This document shows, one piece after another, positions 29,712 to 40,500 of a stretch of DNA of 64,000 nt. This stretch comes from CAVPDG01 sp963702535 (lineage in GTDB: Bacteria > Chloroflexota > Anaerolineae > Anaerolineales > UBA4823): positions 109,798 to 173,797 of the forward strand of contig CAVPDG010000015.1 of NCBI GenBank assembly GCA_963702535.1. Direction: 5' to 3'. The position numbers and the translations under genes were made by a program. Numbering within the stretch: the first letter of the stretch is position 1; every line of letters starts with the position of its first letter. The notes under the pieces were generated by a model. It had not been told where the DNA came from and did no database searches. It saw nothing but the letters and a program-made list of their open reading frames with translations.

Positions 29712-30688
29712 GATCCGGATTTTGATTTCGGATTCCGGCTATCTACCAGATCACCCCCAGGCACCGGGATGCTGGCGCGAATTTCATCGACAATTTGCTC
29801 CGCGCTCACATCCCGCAAGCGCGCGGCTGGCGCCAGTATGAGCCGGTGTCCAAAGGTTGGCACAATTAGCTCTTTGACATCATCCGGCAGGACATGGTCA
29901 CGACCGCGCATCGCGGCAAGAGCCTGTGCAGTACGGTAGAGTGACAGACTGCCCCGCGGGCTGACGCCCAGGTACACCTCAGCGTGCTCGCGTGTGGCGC
30001 GCGCCAGCGAGACGATATAGCGCTTGATAGCCGGCGATGCGTAAACATCTTTAACGGCTTCTTGCATCTCCGAGAGCTCTTCCGAGGCGACCATATGGGT
30101 CAATTCATCCAGAGGATGCCGGTATTGCTGTCTCTCCAACACGCTCACCTCGTCCTCGCTGGATGGGTAACCCAGGCGGATGCGCATCAAGAAACGATCT
30201 AGCTGCGCTTCAGGGAGGGGAAAAGTCCCTTCATATTCAATGGGATTTTGTGTAGCCAAAACCATGAACGGCTTTGGGAGAATGTGCGTAATCCCGTCGA
30301 CGGTGACCTGATGTTCCTCCATGGCTTCCAGTAACGCAGCTTGCGTTTTCGGCGTAGCGCGATTGATTTCATCAGCCAGAACAATTTGTGACATGATGGG
30401 TCCTGGTCGGAATTCGAACTGGCGATCCACCTGATTAAAAATTGAGACACCTGTCACATCGCTCGGCAACATATCCGGCGTAAATTGAATGCGACTAAAA
30501 CTACAGCCGAGCGAACGTGCCAGGCTGCGAGCAAGCATCGTCTTACCGACGCCTGGTACATCCTCAATCAGTAAATGACCCTGGCACAGAAGGCTGACGA
30601 CCGATTGCTCGATGGTGGACCGTTTGCCAATGATCACTTTCTCGATATTCCCGATAACTCGCTCTGCAAAAGACGCTACGGTTTGCAT
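29708..30688 (-). CDS. MoxR family AAA+ ATPase
   Basis: 326 residues from ATG 30688, which has GGAG ten bases upstream (GTG 30700 is the alternative). Walker A reads EDVPGVGKTMLA, Walker B IVLADEINRATPK, and sensor 1 VLATQNPIE; FPLPEAQLDRFL and SPRGSLSLYRTAQA are MoxR signatures. MoxR ATPases are chaperone-like and usually act with a DUF58/VWA partner, here encoded directly downstream. The upstream genes encode large membrane proteins, so the pair may help assemble or regulate them. Confidence 0.92.
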   Translation of the reverse strand: MQTVASFAERVIGNIEKVIIGKRSTIEQSVVSLLCQGHLLIEDVPGVGKTMLARSLARSLGCSFSRIQFTPDMLPSDVTGVSIFNQVDRQFEFRPGPIMSQIVLADEINRATPKTQAALLEAMEEHQVTVDGITHILPKPFMVLATQNPIEYEGTFPLPEAQLDRFLMRIRLGYPSSEDEVSVLERQQYRHPLDELTHMVASEELSEMQEAVKDVYASPAIKRYIVSLARATREHAEVYLGVSPRGSLSLYRTAQALAAMRGRDHVLPDDVKELIVPTFGHRLILAPAARLRDVSAEQIVDEIRASIPVPGGDLVDSRNPKSKSGS

Positions 30689-30739
30689 TCTTTTCTCCAC
30701 TCAACAAATCTCCAAGGAATCAGACGCCTGCCTTCGATG

Positions 30740-31863
30740 TCACGATTTAACCAAGAACACATTCAAAACCATCCATAGTTGACTGTACCGCAGTACCCGC
30801 TTGATCGCATACCGGCCCGCAAATAACAATACTGCCAGGACCAACCCGCAAGCAAACCTTAATAATCCACCCGGCTCGCGGAAGGTCGAGAAGGGCAGAA
30901 AGGCAATTGCCAACGCATTCAATAGCAGAGCAAATACTACCACATTTGTGTCCCGGTCGATCAGCTTACGCATTGAAGCCACGATGCCCCAGATAGCGGG
31001 TAGGACTAAGGAGGGTACGAATACGATAAACATAGCGATTCCATAAATTATGCTAAAAGAGAAAATGCGCATTAAACCCATAAAGGGAATCACCTCAAAG
31101 GAAGTCGCCATTGCCCCGCCTGATCCGATACCTGGCTGACCGAAAACGCGAAACAACCAGAATTGAAACAGGCAATAGGGAAGGATGGATATCGCTGCCA
31201 GGCTGAACAGGTGGCGCCATTTTTTCTGCACAAGAAGGGAGAGAAGCGCGGCAGCCACGAACAAGATCGTCACTTCTTTGGCAAATAACGCCAAGCCGAA
31301 CAAGCACCAACTGATCAGGTTCTTTTTACGTTCCTGGGCAAGCAAGGCGCCTGCGACAAGAGCGTAAGCCAACGGTTCTGGCAGATCCAGACGGACAGAC
31401 AGGGTGAAACCGACCCAAAGACCGTACGTCATGGCGTACCAGGGACTCATCCCCCAGCGCAGGAGCAGGTCACCGACGATCCAGGTTCCAATAAATTGTG
31501 AGATCAACACGAGCAGCGGGATCATCCACGGAATGAGCATGCGGTATCTCCTGCAGAGATTACATGGGCTGCAAGGGGCAATAAGATGCGCTGGTATCGA
31601 TACGCGGGTGCATCGAGGAATGATTGCACATGCTGTGGAACGGGATCCCGCGCGATGTAATACACAAATTGTCCGTCGTATCCTTCGCTTCCACCAGGAT
31701 CTTGCTGGCTATAAATGGTCCCGAGGCGCGCCAACTCCAGAGGATTTCCACCCGCACGAAGGACCACCAGGCAAGCCATCAGGAAAATGATCGCTAACGA
31801 CGCAAGCGCCGGACGCGCCGCCGGTGGGATAATCCAGCGAGAATGTTTTACCGTCTGCTCCAT
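30740..31863 (-). CDS. Multipass membrane protein, GT-C-like, one frameshift
   Basis: About 374 residues when one missing base near 31555 is restored. ATG 31863 lies inside the end of the upstream YfhO-like gene. After an N-terminal helix the chain has EGYDGQFVYYIARDPVP and YRYQRILLPLA, a pattern with an acidic residue in the first extracellular loop, as in GT-C glycosyltransferases that use polyprenyl-phosphate sugars. About nine further helices follow. No named family is certain. It shares the run with two other GT-C-like and two YfhO-like proteins and precedes moxR by 52 bases. Confidence 0.65.
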
Positions 31864-34288
31864 CGCCTTTTGAGAATAAGCGCGTAGGATATTCCTACAA
31901 ATACCCAGGCAATTGTGCTGATGAAAAGCCCGGTCCAGAAAGACCTGGGACTGTACGTGAAGGTTACAGTATGTCCGCCGGAGGGAACATTGACCGCTCG
32001 AAATAGATAATTCGCTCGGAATATTGGCGTTGGCTTTCCATCGATCTCCGCCTTCCATCCGGGATACCACACGTCAGAAACCACCAACCAACCTGCCTGC
32101 GGGTTGTTGACACTCATTGTAATCCGGTTGGGTACCCGATCGACAACCGTCACATCCACCGGTCCTTTAGCAGGGTTGCACGGCATGTCTGGCGCCCCAT
32201 CAGCATTTTCAATAATTACTTCTTGCTCAAAATCGGAGTTTTCACTAAACACGAAATCCCAGGCTTCTTCTCCGTCGCGAGCAGGGATGGCGCATCCAAC
32301 CCACCTCACCTGCTGGCTATTTTCAAGCTGCTGGAAAACTACCCCCGCAGGGTCGTCATCATTCAGATACTCTACCCGGTTGACCCCCATCAGGTTCAAT
32401 AGGCGGTAAAACAACCGATCGTCCCCACTTGCTTCCATCTTGCCCAACGCATCTATCCAGCGAGCATATCTCGCGGGTACCAACGGATCAAAATTATTCG
32501 CAGAAGGGATGTTATCCAGGATATTGATATTGGGGAGTTCCACTTTTCGTAGAGTGTCCCACCCTGCCCTCATTTTGATACGAATCGAAACGCATGAAGC
32601 GTTTGAATTTTAAGCTCGTACTCGTCTTCCGGGTTCAGATACAACCTTCCTTCAGCCGGAGCTATGTTCAAGCTCACCGGAGGGTGATCATCCGGAGAAT
32701 AAAAACCTTTCTCAATTCCCGGGTTGAGATTCCAATTGGCGAGGAGCAAGTCAAGTCCCAACACGAGCAACAAAGCCCACTGCCATAGCTTGCCTTTCAT
32801 GCTGGCGAAATCGCCTGACCCCCCTGCCTCAGGCGCCGTAAGCGCAAAAAGACCGGCGCACATGGCAAAGAATCCAAAGATTGCCGTCGAATTGATGAAT
32901 GTGGGACTAATACCACCCAGGAAATACCAGGCTAATCCCACACCCAGGGTGATCGCTCCCGCTCCAGCGGTGCCTAGCCGGGTCCAATATAAGAGACGAC
33001 CGGTTGGGCGTTCTAAGCGATCGATACCCATACCCGCCAGCAAGCACAGGCTGAGTACTGCCCAAATCGAGATTCGTGTCGGGGCTTGAAACACTGCGAA
33101 GGAGGGTATATGAAAATATAACCAGGGGTAAACGGGCGTGTTCTTCCCCAATGCCAGGATAAAAGCAACGATGCTGATCATCAACAAGAAGATTGCCAGG
33201 ACTGCCTGGCGGCGCCGAGGGTTCTCTGCTGAGCGCGGCGAAGCATTCTGCTTCGAATGCGAGCGCCCCGCCAGCACAGAGATCAACATGGCAACTGCAG
33301 ATAGGAATGGCAGCACGCCTATGTAAAGCGCATCCTCCCAATAATTCCCATAACCCCAATAATCCCCGCTCACCGGACTACCGAATAATCCTGGAGCCAG
33401 TAGCGTGAGGAAACGCCACGGCCAAAACGAATAAGTCATCGCAAAATCGAAATCCACGACTTTGGCGCGTTGGGATTGCAGCAAGAGCTCGGCGGTGGGT
33501 ATCAGCTGAGCTGCTGCCAGACAAGCACCCAACCCCATCGCTAAAAACAATGCCAGCCATTTCGATGAGATTAACCTCGCCTTGAATCTCAGGGGAGAAA
33601 TTTGAGCATCCTTGTCGCGGGATATCTGCTCTTCTGCATCCAACCAGGTCATGCACGTGATCCAGGCAAATGCGAACAGGATGGCATACCATGCCGTCTG
33701 GGCGTGACCGGCAAGTAGGAGCATGCCAGCGACGACGCCAGTGGTCACGACCTTGATGAGCGTCGTTTTGCCGCCGGCAAGCCAGGTAACACACAGGATA
33801 AGCCAGGGCGTCCAGGCTACGGTGGCATTGATACTGATAAATGCAGATCTGGCTACAAGATAGCCCGAAAGTGCAAAAGAGAGTCCACAAACAACCCGTC
33901 CAAGGGGGTGTATCCCGATCCTCTGGGCAAGGAAATACATCCCTACGCCTGCCCACACCAGATGAAATGCGACCAGCCAGGTTTGCACGGTGGCAGCCCA
34001 CCCAGCCCCCCACATGCCCGCGGCGAGCAGGACCAACCAGTTAGGGGGATAGAGCAAGGCAGACTGGTAATTTGCGAGCAGCGGCGCTCCCATGCCGACC
34101 AATGGATTCCACAAGGGTAACTGCCCGGCTTGCATGACCCTCGCTGCCAATACACTCCAGGGCAAAAACTGTAATGATACCGTTCCCCAAAACATCACCT
34201 TACCGGTGAGTAATAAGGGAGACATCAATACCAGTGGTACGATCAGGAGAAGTGCTGGCTTAGAAAGCCTTTTTAGAGATGCAGCCAT
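31848..34288 (-). CDS. YfhO-like membrane protein, split by one missing base
   Basis: About 813 residues if one A is added to the run at 32573-32576: reading then joins FRFVSK directly to MRAGWDTLRK without a stop. As given, the gene is split into 572 and 241 residues with an ATGA overlap. The N-terminal two thirds hold 12 or more helices with FLPWSVLAARVMQAGQLPLWNP and PNWLVLL, typical of YfhO (PF09586). The C-terminal lumenal part has SANNFDPLVPARYARW, WYPGWKAEIDGKPTPI and SGGHTVTFTYSP, again YfhO signatures. In Firmicutes YfhO helps glycosylate lipoteichoic acid; here the acceptor is unknown. It lies 27 bases after a GT-C-like gene. Confidence 0.8.
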
Positions 34289-34315
34289 AATCCTAAAGAA
34301 TGAAATTCACGCGTC

Positions 34316-35996
34316 TCAATCGGGGACAACTTGATAGATCTGAATTCCACCCGCCTCGTATACTTTTTCCAGATATGGAGCTTTACCCGGATCCCAATCT
34401 CCCAGCTTTACGCTCCAATGGTCCCCAAAAAACAAAACGGACTTGTTGCTCCTTCAGGAATTGTTTCCGTTCCGCATCAGGGGTAATGGAAGAATAAAAA
34501 GCATCCACGATAGGTCTTAATTCAGCCAAGCCTACGCTCTCCGGTCCATGACCCGCGACCACACGGAGTGGCGCCCAGGCTGGCAGAACATTCGATACAT
34601 CAAATGAAGCCAGGACAACATCTCCTGGCGAGGCTGATTGCTTGAGATATTCGAATGCCTCTATCTCGCTTGTTTGCCGGAAGAGGGGTAAGGAAGGGCG
34701 CCAGCTTGCCAGCAGCGCGCCTGAGATTAACATCAACGTGGAGGGGAAAGCCAGGAGGAAGAACCACAGGATCCTGTCAATATGCTTGAGGGAGAGCTGA
34801 GAGGTCCCGGTCGAGGACCTGCTCCGCCAACCCTCGATTGCGACCAGGGCTAATGTTACCAGGGCAACCCACATACCTTCCAAGAGCCTGCGTTGTAAAT
34901 TGAACGGTGCATAGGCAAGCATGGGCAACGCCAGCACCCAGGCGGCAAAAAACAAGCCCATCCAGGCATCCAACCGTAAGAGCTGGAGTACACCTGCAAT
35001 CGCCAATGGCAATACCAATCCATACGCGATGAGATATTGAAGCGGCTCCGGCGAGCGGATGATATTCTGCAGCGTCCACGCCCTGAGAAATGGATCACTG
35101 GAAAATGAAATGGCGTTGTAGAGCAGGAAGGGTGCAGGCAAAATAAAGCTGACAGCAACCATGCCTACGATACCGCGCCACCTTCTTAAACTGACTGGAT
35201 CGCTTCCGCCTGAAGGCGACCTGCCAGAGTCCGGTGGCAAAACAATGCAATCCGATGACTATTCCCAGGACCAGGGCAGTGATCGGTTGGGCTATTGCCG
35301 TCGCCAGCCATAAAAGCCCCAGCCATAGCGATTGCCTCCACCAGCGAGGATCGGCTTTGCTGACAAACCGCAGGTAGATCACCAGAGCCCATAAAAATGT
35401 GGCGCGTGCCAGCGCCAGATGAGGTATGCCGAAGAATGCTCAAAAAACCGAATGTTTCCGGCGAATAAAATTCCAAGGGGAGCGTCTTAGACCCCAACAG
35501 GACTGCGATCCAACCCAATCCCCCTGCGCATACGCACAAAGCCAGACCCAGCCGGCGCAGATGGATGCTCACGAGAAAGAGTGCCAGAAAATCATAAGTT
35601 GCGAATATCGCCAATATCCCGCCGAAAATACGAAAAATGTGGAACAGGGCAAGCAGCTGCTCATGCATGCCGGATCCAGAGGCAAGCTTGCCCAAGAGCA
35701 AGTAAGGAATAAATGCAACCACGCCTTTCTGGAGCGCGGTGGTATATGGCGTTCTGAATAGCCAGGCGCCATAAGCCCCGCTCAGCATCTTGCCAATATA
35801 AGAATTTCCATCTTCAATGCCGAAGACAAAGCCGGTGAATTGCCAGGCGTCCCCCTGTCGCAAGTATCCCTGCCAGGTAAGGCAGGCTCGTTATTCCCAG
35901 AACGACCAAGCCAAACCAAAGCACCCATCGGCGCTCACTCCTGTTCCCACCCAGCGTGCTGCGCTCTGAAGAGTTCACCGGATGACTCGCCCCCAC
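34316..35996 (-). CDS. GT-C-like membrane protein, paralogue of the 38124 gene, frameshifted
   Basis: About 560 residues spread over several frames, with shifts near 35870, 35430, 35200 and 34395. The N-terminus (SERRWVLWFGLVVLGITSLPYL) leads into FTGFVFGIEDGNSYIGKM, which corresponds to FNGFLLNPQDGNSYLAKM of the 38124 gene. Both then show a proton-rich loop, RTPYTTALQKG / TLPYTAEKGNG, and many helices. The C-terminal soluble part (EAFEYLKQSASPGDVVLASFDVSN) also matches the paralogue (DALQWIATNTPEEAVILAAPE). The reconstructed end is VYEAGGIQIYQVVPD and TGA at 34316. A polyprenyl-phosphate-sugar-dependent transferase role is inferred from topology only. Its start overlaps the upstream YfhO-like gene by 22 bases. 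Confidence 0.7.
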
Positions 35997-38105
35997 ACGA
36001 AGGTCAAGACAAGCCCCAAGAGGAAAAGCCCCATACCATAAAAAAGCGCCGTCGGACGGTAACGAAACACAATATCGTGCTCGCCATCGTCCAGTTGGAC
36101 GCTCCTCAGTACGTCATGCGATTCCCGGATCGTCACAGGCTGGTTATCCACCCAGGCTTTCCATCCGGGATAAAATATTTCCGCCAACACGAGCAATCCT
36201 GGTCCCTGGGCTTGGATGCGTATCTCATTAGGGAGCATGGATTCGATGATTGCAGGAGTGGGTTTGCCGTCCAGCTCTACCCAGGCGCGGGGCATCGCAT
36301 ACTGATTCTTGTAGAGGATACTATTCCCAAACTGCTCAAGCCGTTCAATACCATCTCCCTCTAACGGAGTATCTGCCAGGATATAACCCACGTTGAGCAA
36401 GCCCAACCATTGGGCATCCGGCATTGGCGCACCGGCAGTGATTTCTGTTTCAGAAACCAATGGCGGCAGCACAACACTGTAACCATGCTGTTGAATACCA
36501 CTGGCTGTTTCCATGTAACTGGCGTAGCTCTGCAATTGTAAAGGATCCACCCCGCTAGCCATCTCCAATCCATGCATAGCTGAAGTCTGCTGAGGAAGGC
36601 TATACGAAGGAGAATAAACCCTGAACTCACCTGGCTGATGGCTAAGAAAAACGGCTGCTTGCTCCCCTTCAGCGAGCACGGAGGCTACTGGACGTGTCGT
36701 GAATAAGCTCAGATTTACCGCGCTTAAATCGATCCAGCAGAGAGCCAGCAAGCCAATCTGCCAGATTCTAATCGCCAAACGTTTCTGCACCAGCAATATT
36801 AACCAGATCGCGCCCAGCAGGAAAAACACGCTGCCCCAAATGAACCCAACGGGAGGCTTCCGGCTGATCATCCATGCCCCACCTGCCAGCAACAGCACAA
36901 ATGTCAATAATCCCGCCAGTGTCAGGCGTGATCTGCGAAGCTCTTTGGCTGTTACTCCCGAAATCAGCCAGTGAAGCTGGTGAGCAGCCAGGGCAGCCAG
37001 GCTGAAACCGGTGACAAAAATCATCCTGGACGGTACGCGTAACAGGTTGAATCCAGGAAGCTCAGCAATCGTGGCGAAGAACGGGATAGAAGATCCCAAG
37101 GCAAAAATCAATGAGAACAATGCTGCCCCCAACCAGCATCTTGTGGCAGGAATCTGCCTGGCTCGGGCAAAACCGGCAAACATCAATACGATAACCAGCG
37201 CCCCACAGTATACAATCCCCTCGTAGAAACCCCCAAAATCCGGAAAGAGGAAACCCAGCACCTTGACCGGAGGCAGTGAAAATGCGGAGACATCCGCGGC
37301 AGTCATGCTGGCGCGTGTGGACAAACCGGCGTATTCGATCAATGGTAACAGGAGGGCGAAGCCAATAAAATACCCAGGATTGTCTGACCGATCAGAGAGC
37401 TTACCGCTTTTAGGGTTCGTTCGCTGCGACCTGCCAACACCAGGTGGAACAGGCAATAGTACCACCAGAGCATTCCCGCATAGGCTGCCCAACGGACATC
37501 TGCCAGCAAGATCATCGCCCATACCCAGGCTGGCTGCCGGACAATCCGCCTCCAAAGTGGTAAACCCGTTAATGCTCGGTTAGAAAATACTTTCGAGAAG
37601 TATAGAGCAACCAGGGAGTCCAGGAAACCGCATACAGCAACGAGAGATGCCCTGCCCCATAATGTGCAAACAGCTTGGGTAACGAGCTGAATGTCACTGC
37701 TCCCAATAAAGCCGTGAACTTAGTCAATCCCTCAGAGCGCAGGAGCAGGTACATTCCAATGCCCGCCCACAGCAGGTGCAAGGCGATACCAACATTGAAC
37801 GCCAGAGGAATAGGCAGCACAATTGCCAGCCAGCCAGGTGGGTACCACAAGCCGGAGAGTGGATTTGCATTAAAGGGGTAACCGCTCAGAATGGTTGGCG
37901 ACCATAGCGGAATTGTGTGCTGCTGAAAAAATGAATTACGTAGGAAGAGGGCGTTTGGATAGTGGCTAACCGAAATATCAGAGTACGCCTCCGCCTTAGG
38001 GGGGTAGGGAAAGCCCAAAAGCCCAGGCAGAAGGATCAGGAGGGGTACCATCAGCACCCCAATCCAACCATATTTACGAAGAGAGAACAGAGCGTGCTTT
38101 CCCAA
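35975..38105 (-). CDS. Second YfhO-like membrane protein, frameshifted
   Basis: About 709 residues with shifts near 37560 and 37400. N-terminal residues show ISVSHYPNALFLRNSFFQQHTIPLW and GYPFNANPLSGLWYPPGW, the YfhO opening. Helices follow, with FLFPDFGGFYEG in an outer loop and LLRVPSRMIFVTGFSLAALAAH. The C-terminal soluble part has LLNVGYILADTP, MPRAWVELDGKPTP and IFYPGWKAWVDNQPVTI with GEHDIVFRYRPTALFYG, closely matching the YfhO-like gene at 31848. Spacing to the upstream GT-C-like gene is 18 bases. Together they form a GT-C/YfhO pair that repeats the pair downstream. Confidence 0.75.
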
Positions 38106-38123
38106 TGCAGGTAATGCTTTGCA

Positions 38124-39665
38124 CTACGGGTGGGCTATGCGAAAAACCCGAACACCTTGGGTAGCATAGACCAATTCCAGGTTAGGCGGCAAAGCCACAT
38201 CGCCCAATTGCGCCTCACGCGGACCGATGAAGAGGTAGTCAGCCTCGCCAAACAGGTTGCTCGCTTCCACTGCCGGCGCCTTCCCACTAAATAATCTCGT
38301 TACTCTCTCCTTCTGGCGCAGTGCATCCACAGTCTCATAGGGGTGGCCGTACAACACCCGCTTACCGCTATAAGCTGGGATGAGTAGTCCCGTCTCGGGT
38401 GCGGCGAGGATGACAGCCTCTTCGGGAGTATTTGTAGCAATCCACTGCAACGCATCCGCTTCCCCCTGGCTGAGGTAGATGCGCGCATCATGGGTTTTAA
38501 TGGCTTGTAATGCGGACAATCCGATCACCAGGTTGGTGGGTATTGCCAACATTGTGACGAGAATAGCTGCCAGTGCGTAACTCTTCGGGCGTTTGACCAG
38601 CGCCGCTAAACCGGTCGCTGCCAAAGCACTGACTGGGATAAAGTACCCCAATATGAAACGGCGTTGCAGCCCCCAGGGGAAGTACAGCAAGGCAAAACCC
38701 AGGATCATCCAGAGGATCAGCAAACGCATTGACCTTCTCTGGGTCTTTAAATTTACCCACATACCGATCACTGCCAGAAAAATGACCGGCGATAGGGACA
38801 CAAGCAAATCCCACCATGGAGGCGAGGGCGTCTGGTTCTGGCTGTTCCAGGCTCGTAGCCAGGGATCCTGGTAAGTCACCAGGAAATCGTATAACAAAAC
38901 GGGTAAACCGCCCATTGCCATCCAGCTCAGTCTTTGGAATATTATGGACCGCCGTAGCTGGCGAATGTTTGGATAAAGCTCCCACAACAGCAAACCCGCA
39001 AGAATCACCAGAGTCAGCACGACACCAAAAGGCAGGATGATCGCCAGGAAAAACGAGAGCAATCCCGCCAGCCAATTCGGAAGCCCTGAGTACCTGCCCT
39101 CAGTAAATGTAAGTAAAAGCAGGATAAGCGCCAATGCGAGAGGAAAGTGAGGATTAGAGAAGGCAGACAGGTACGGATAAGCCTCAGCTACCCAAAAATC
39201 GGATGTGAATTTTCCAAAGACAAGAGCTACCCAGCCCATGCCGGAACCAACGGCTGCCAGGATAAAAGCAAAGAGGCGTACGTGAGCCTGATCAAACGTA
39301 TGCTCCAGGAAGCGATACAAGCACAGGTACATCAAAAGCCCGGCAATCACACGCGCTGCATGGAAGGTCGTCACAAGCGGCAAACCGAGCAGCCTGGTTA
39401 AATGTCCAAGCCATAAATAGAAGAGAAACAGGTATGCCCCATTCCCCTTTTCGGCTGTATACGGCAGCGTAAACTGCAGGTCGCCCCTCCAGCCCTGGTA
39501 CATCTTTGCCAGATAGCTGTTCCCATCTTGTGGATTGAGTAAGAATCCGTTGAACCGGTGATCCTGACCAGCATTCCCCGATGCATAGACAAACGGAAAC
39601 GTGATGGCTAGAAGTACAAGGCAGACCAGCACTCCTGCAATGATCCGATCCCGCGGGTTTAGCAT
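38124..39665 (-). CDS. GT-C-like multipass membrane protein
   Basis: 513 residues, intact. About ten helices and a C-terminal soluble part. After helix 1 an outer loop carries RFNGFLLNPQDGNSYLAKMYQGW, with acidic residues where GT-C enzymes place their catalytic Asp, followed by FTLPYTAEKGNGAYLFLFYLWLGHL. The C-terminal 120 residues (GEADALQWIATNTPEEAVILAAPETGLLIPAYSGKRVLYGHP) recur in many uncharacterised membrane proteins of this phylum. The intact copy serves as reference for the broken paralogue at 34316. It is first in the seven-gene minus-strand run; a small hairpin GGGTA/TACCC lies directly before the ATG. Confidence 0.7.
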   Translation of the reverse strand: MLNPRDRIIAGVLVCLVLLAITFPFVYASGNAGQDHRFNGFLLNPQDGNSYLAKMYQGWRGDLQFTLPYTAEKGNGAYLFLFYLWLGHLTRLLGLPLVTTFHAARVIAGLLMYLCLYRFLEHTFDQAHVRLFAFILAAVGSGMGWVALVFGKFTSDFWVAEAYPYLSAFSNPHFPLALALILLLLTFTEGRYSGLPNWLAGLLSFFLAIILPFGVVLTLVILAGLLLWELYPNIRQLRRSIIFQRLSWMAMGGLPVLLYDFLVTYQDPWLRAWNSQNQTPSPPWWDLLVSLSPVIFLAVIGMWVNLKTQRRSMRLLILWMILGFALLYFPWGLQRRFILGYFIPVSALAATGLAALVKRPKSYALAAILVTMLAIPTNLVIGLSALQAIKTHDARIYLSQGEADALQWIATNTPEEAVILAAPETGLLIPAYSGKRVLYGHPYETVDALRQKERVTRLFSGKAPAVEASNLFGEADYLFIGPREAQLGDVALPPNLELVYATQGVRVFRIAHP

Positions 39666-39761
39666 GGGGGTATTTTACCCTTCCTTTTTAGCTGGCATCC
39701 TGAATGACAAATCTGATAGGGCGATCCTCCCTTTCAGAACCCTGTTCCGATAGATTTGCCC

Positions 39762-39790
39762 TTGCACTTCTTATGTTCCACCTCTATAAT
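39762..39790 (+). promoter_or_regulatory. Near-consensus promoter with leaderless start
   Basis: TTGCAC (39762-39767), 17 bases, perfect TATAAT (39785-39790). The ATG at 39798 follows after seven bases, where transcription should begin, and no Shine-Dalgarno is present. The geometry is the same as at 6988-7001. Confidence 0.65.
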
Positions 39791-39797
39791 GTCTCAG

Positions 39798-40499
39798 ATG
39801 AGCGAATCCTTCAAACTTCATCGGCTGCAACAAATCGATACCCACCTGGACCAGATACGCGCACGCCTGCGGGTGATTGAGACCCTGTTGAGTGATGATA
39901 CGAACATCAAGATCGCCCAGGCGAAATTTGATGAAACCTCACAGGGGTACGAGAATGCCGGAAAAGCAGTCAGGAGAGAGGAGGAGAACGTCAGGGCAAA
40001 CAAAGTCAAGCTAGAGCAAACCGATGCAGCCCTGTATGGGGGAAAGGTTAGAAATCCAAAGGAGCTTCAAGACCTGCAGCATGAAGCAGAAGCGTTGAAA
40101 CGCTATCGAAATGTCCTCGATGACCGGCTGCTCGATGCAATGATCGCACAGGAAGACGCAGAAGCCGAATTCACTGCGGCATCCAATGAGCTAGACACAG
40201 CCCGCCTGCACTTCAGCGAGCAGAGCACAACGCTTACACAAGAGAAAACAGGGCTCACCAACGAGCTCGCCCGCCTGGAAAGCGAGCGAGAGGCCGCCTC
40301 CAGGTCCATCTTAGCCGCAGATCTTAATATGTACGAGCAACTACGAAAGCAAAAACGCGGCGTGGCAGTTGCCACCGTGGCCGACAAATCCTGCGCAGCA
40401 TGCGGATCCACCCTTTCAGCCGCGCAGCTCCATGCTGCAAAATCACCAAACCAGCTCACACGTTGCGAGGCTTGTGGGCGCATCCTCTACGGGGGGTGA
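39798..40499 (+). CDS. Coiled-coil zinc-ribbon protein (DUF164/CsdD-like)
   Basis: 233 residues from ATG 39798. Residues 5-190 are a long heptad-rich coiled coil (LHRLQQIDTHLDQIRARL through LARLESEREAASRS) containing ALYGGKVRNPKELQDLQHE, a segment diagnostic for DUF164 proteins. The C-terminus is a C4 zinc ribbon: SCAACGSTLSAAQL and LTRCEACGRILYGG. Members are thought to bind nucleic acid or act as adaptors; none has a firm reaction. An in-frame ATG at 39789 lies within the -10 box, which supports 39798 as start. The NACHT gene begins one base after the stop. Confidence 0.85.
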   Translation: MSESFKLHRLQQIDTHLDQIRARLRVIETLLSDDTNIKIAQAKFDETSQGYENAGKAVRREEENVRANKVKLEQTDAALYGGKVRNPKELQDLQHEAEALKRYRNVLDDRLLDAMIAQEDAEAEFTAASNELDTARLHFSEQSTTLTQEKTGLTNELARLESEREAASRSILAADLNMYEQLRKQKRGVAVATVADKSCAACGSTLSAAQLHAAKSPNQLTRCEACGRILYGG

Positions 40500-40500
40500 T

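Noticed and set aside
31848..34288. Two coupled YfhO genes with an ATGA overlap at 32570
   Set aside because: Adding one A fuses them into a normal-length YfhO protein; the downstream part has no N-terminal helices of its own.
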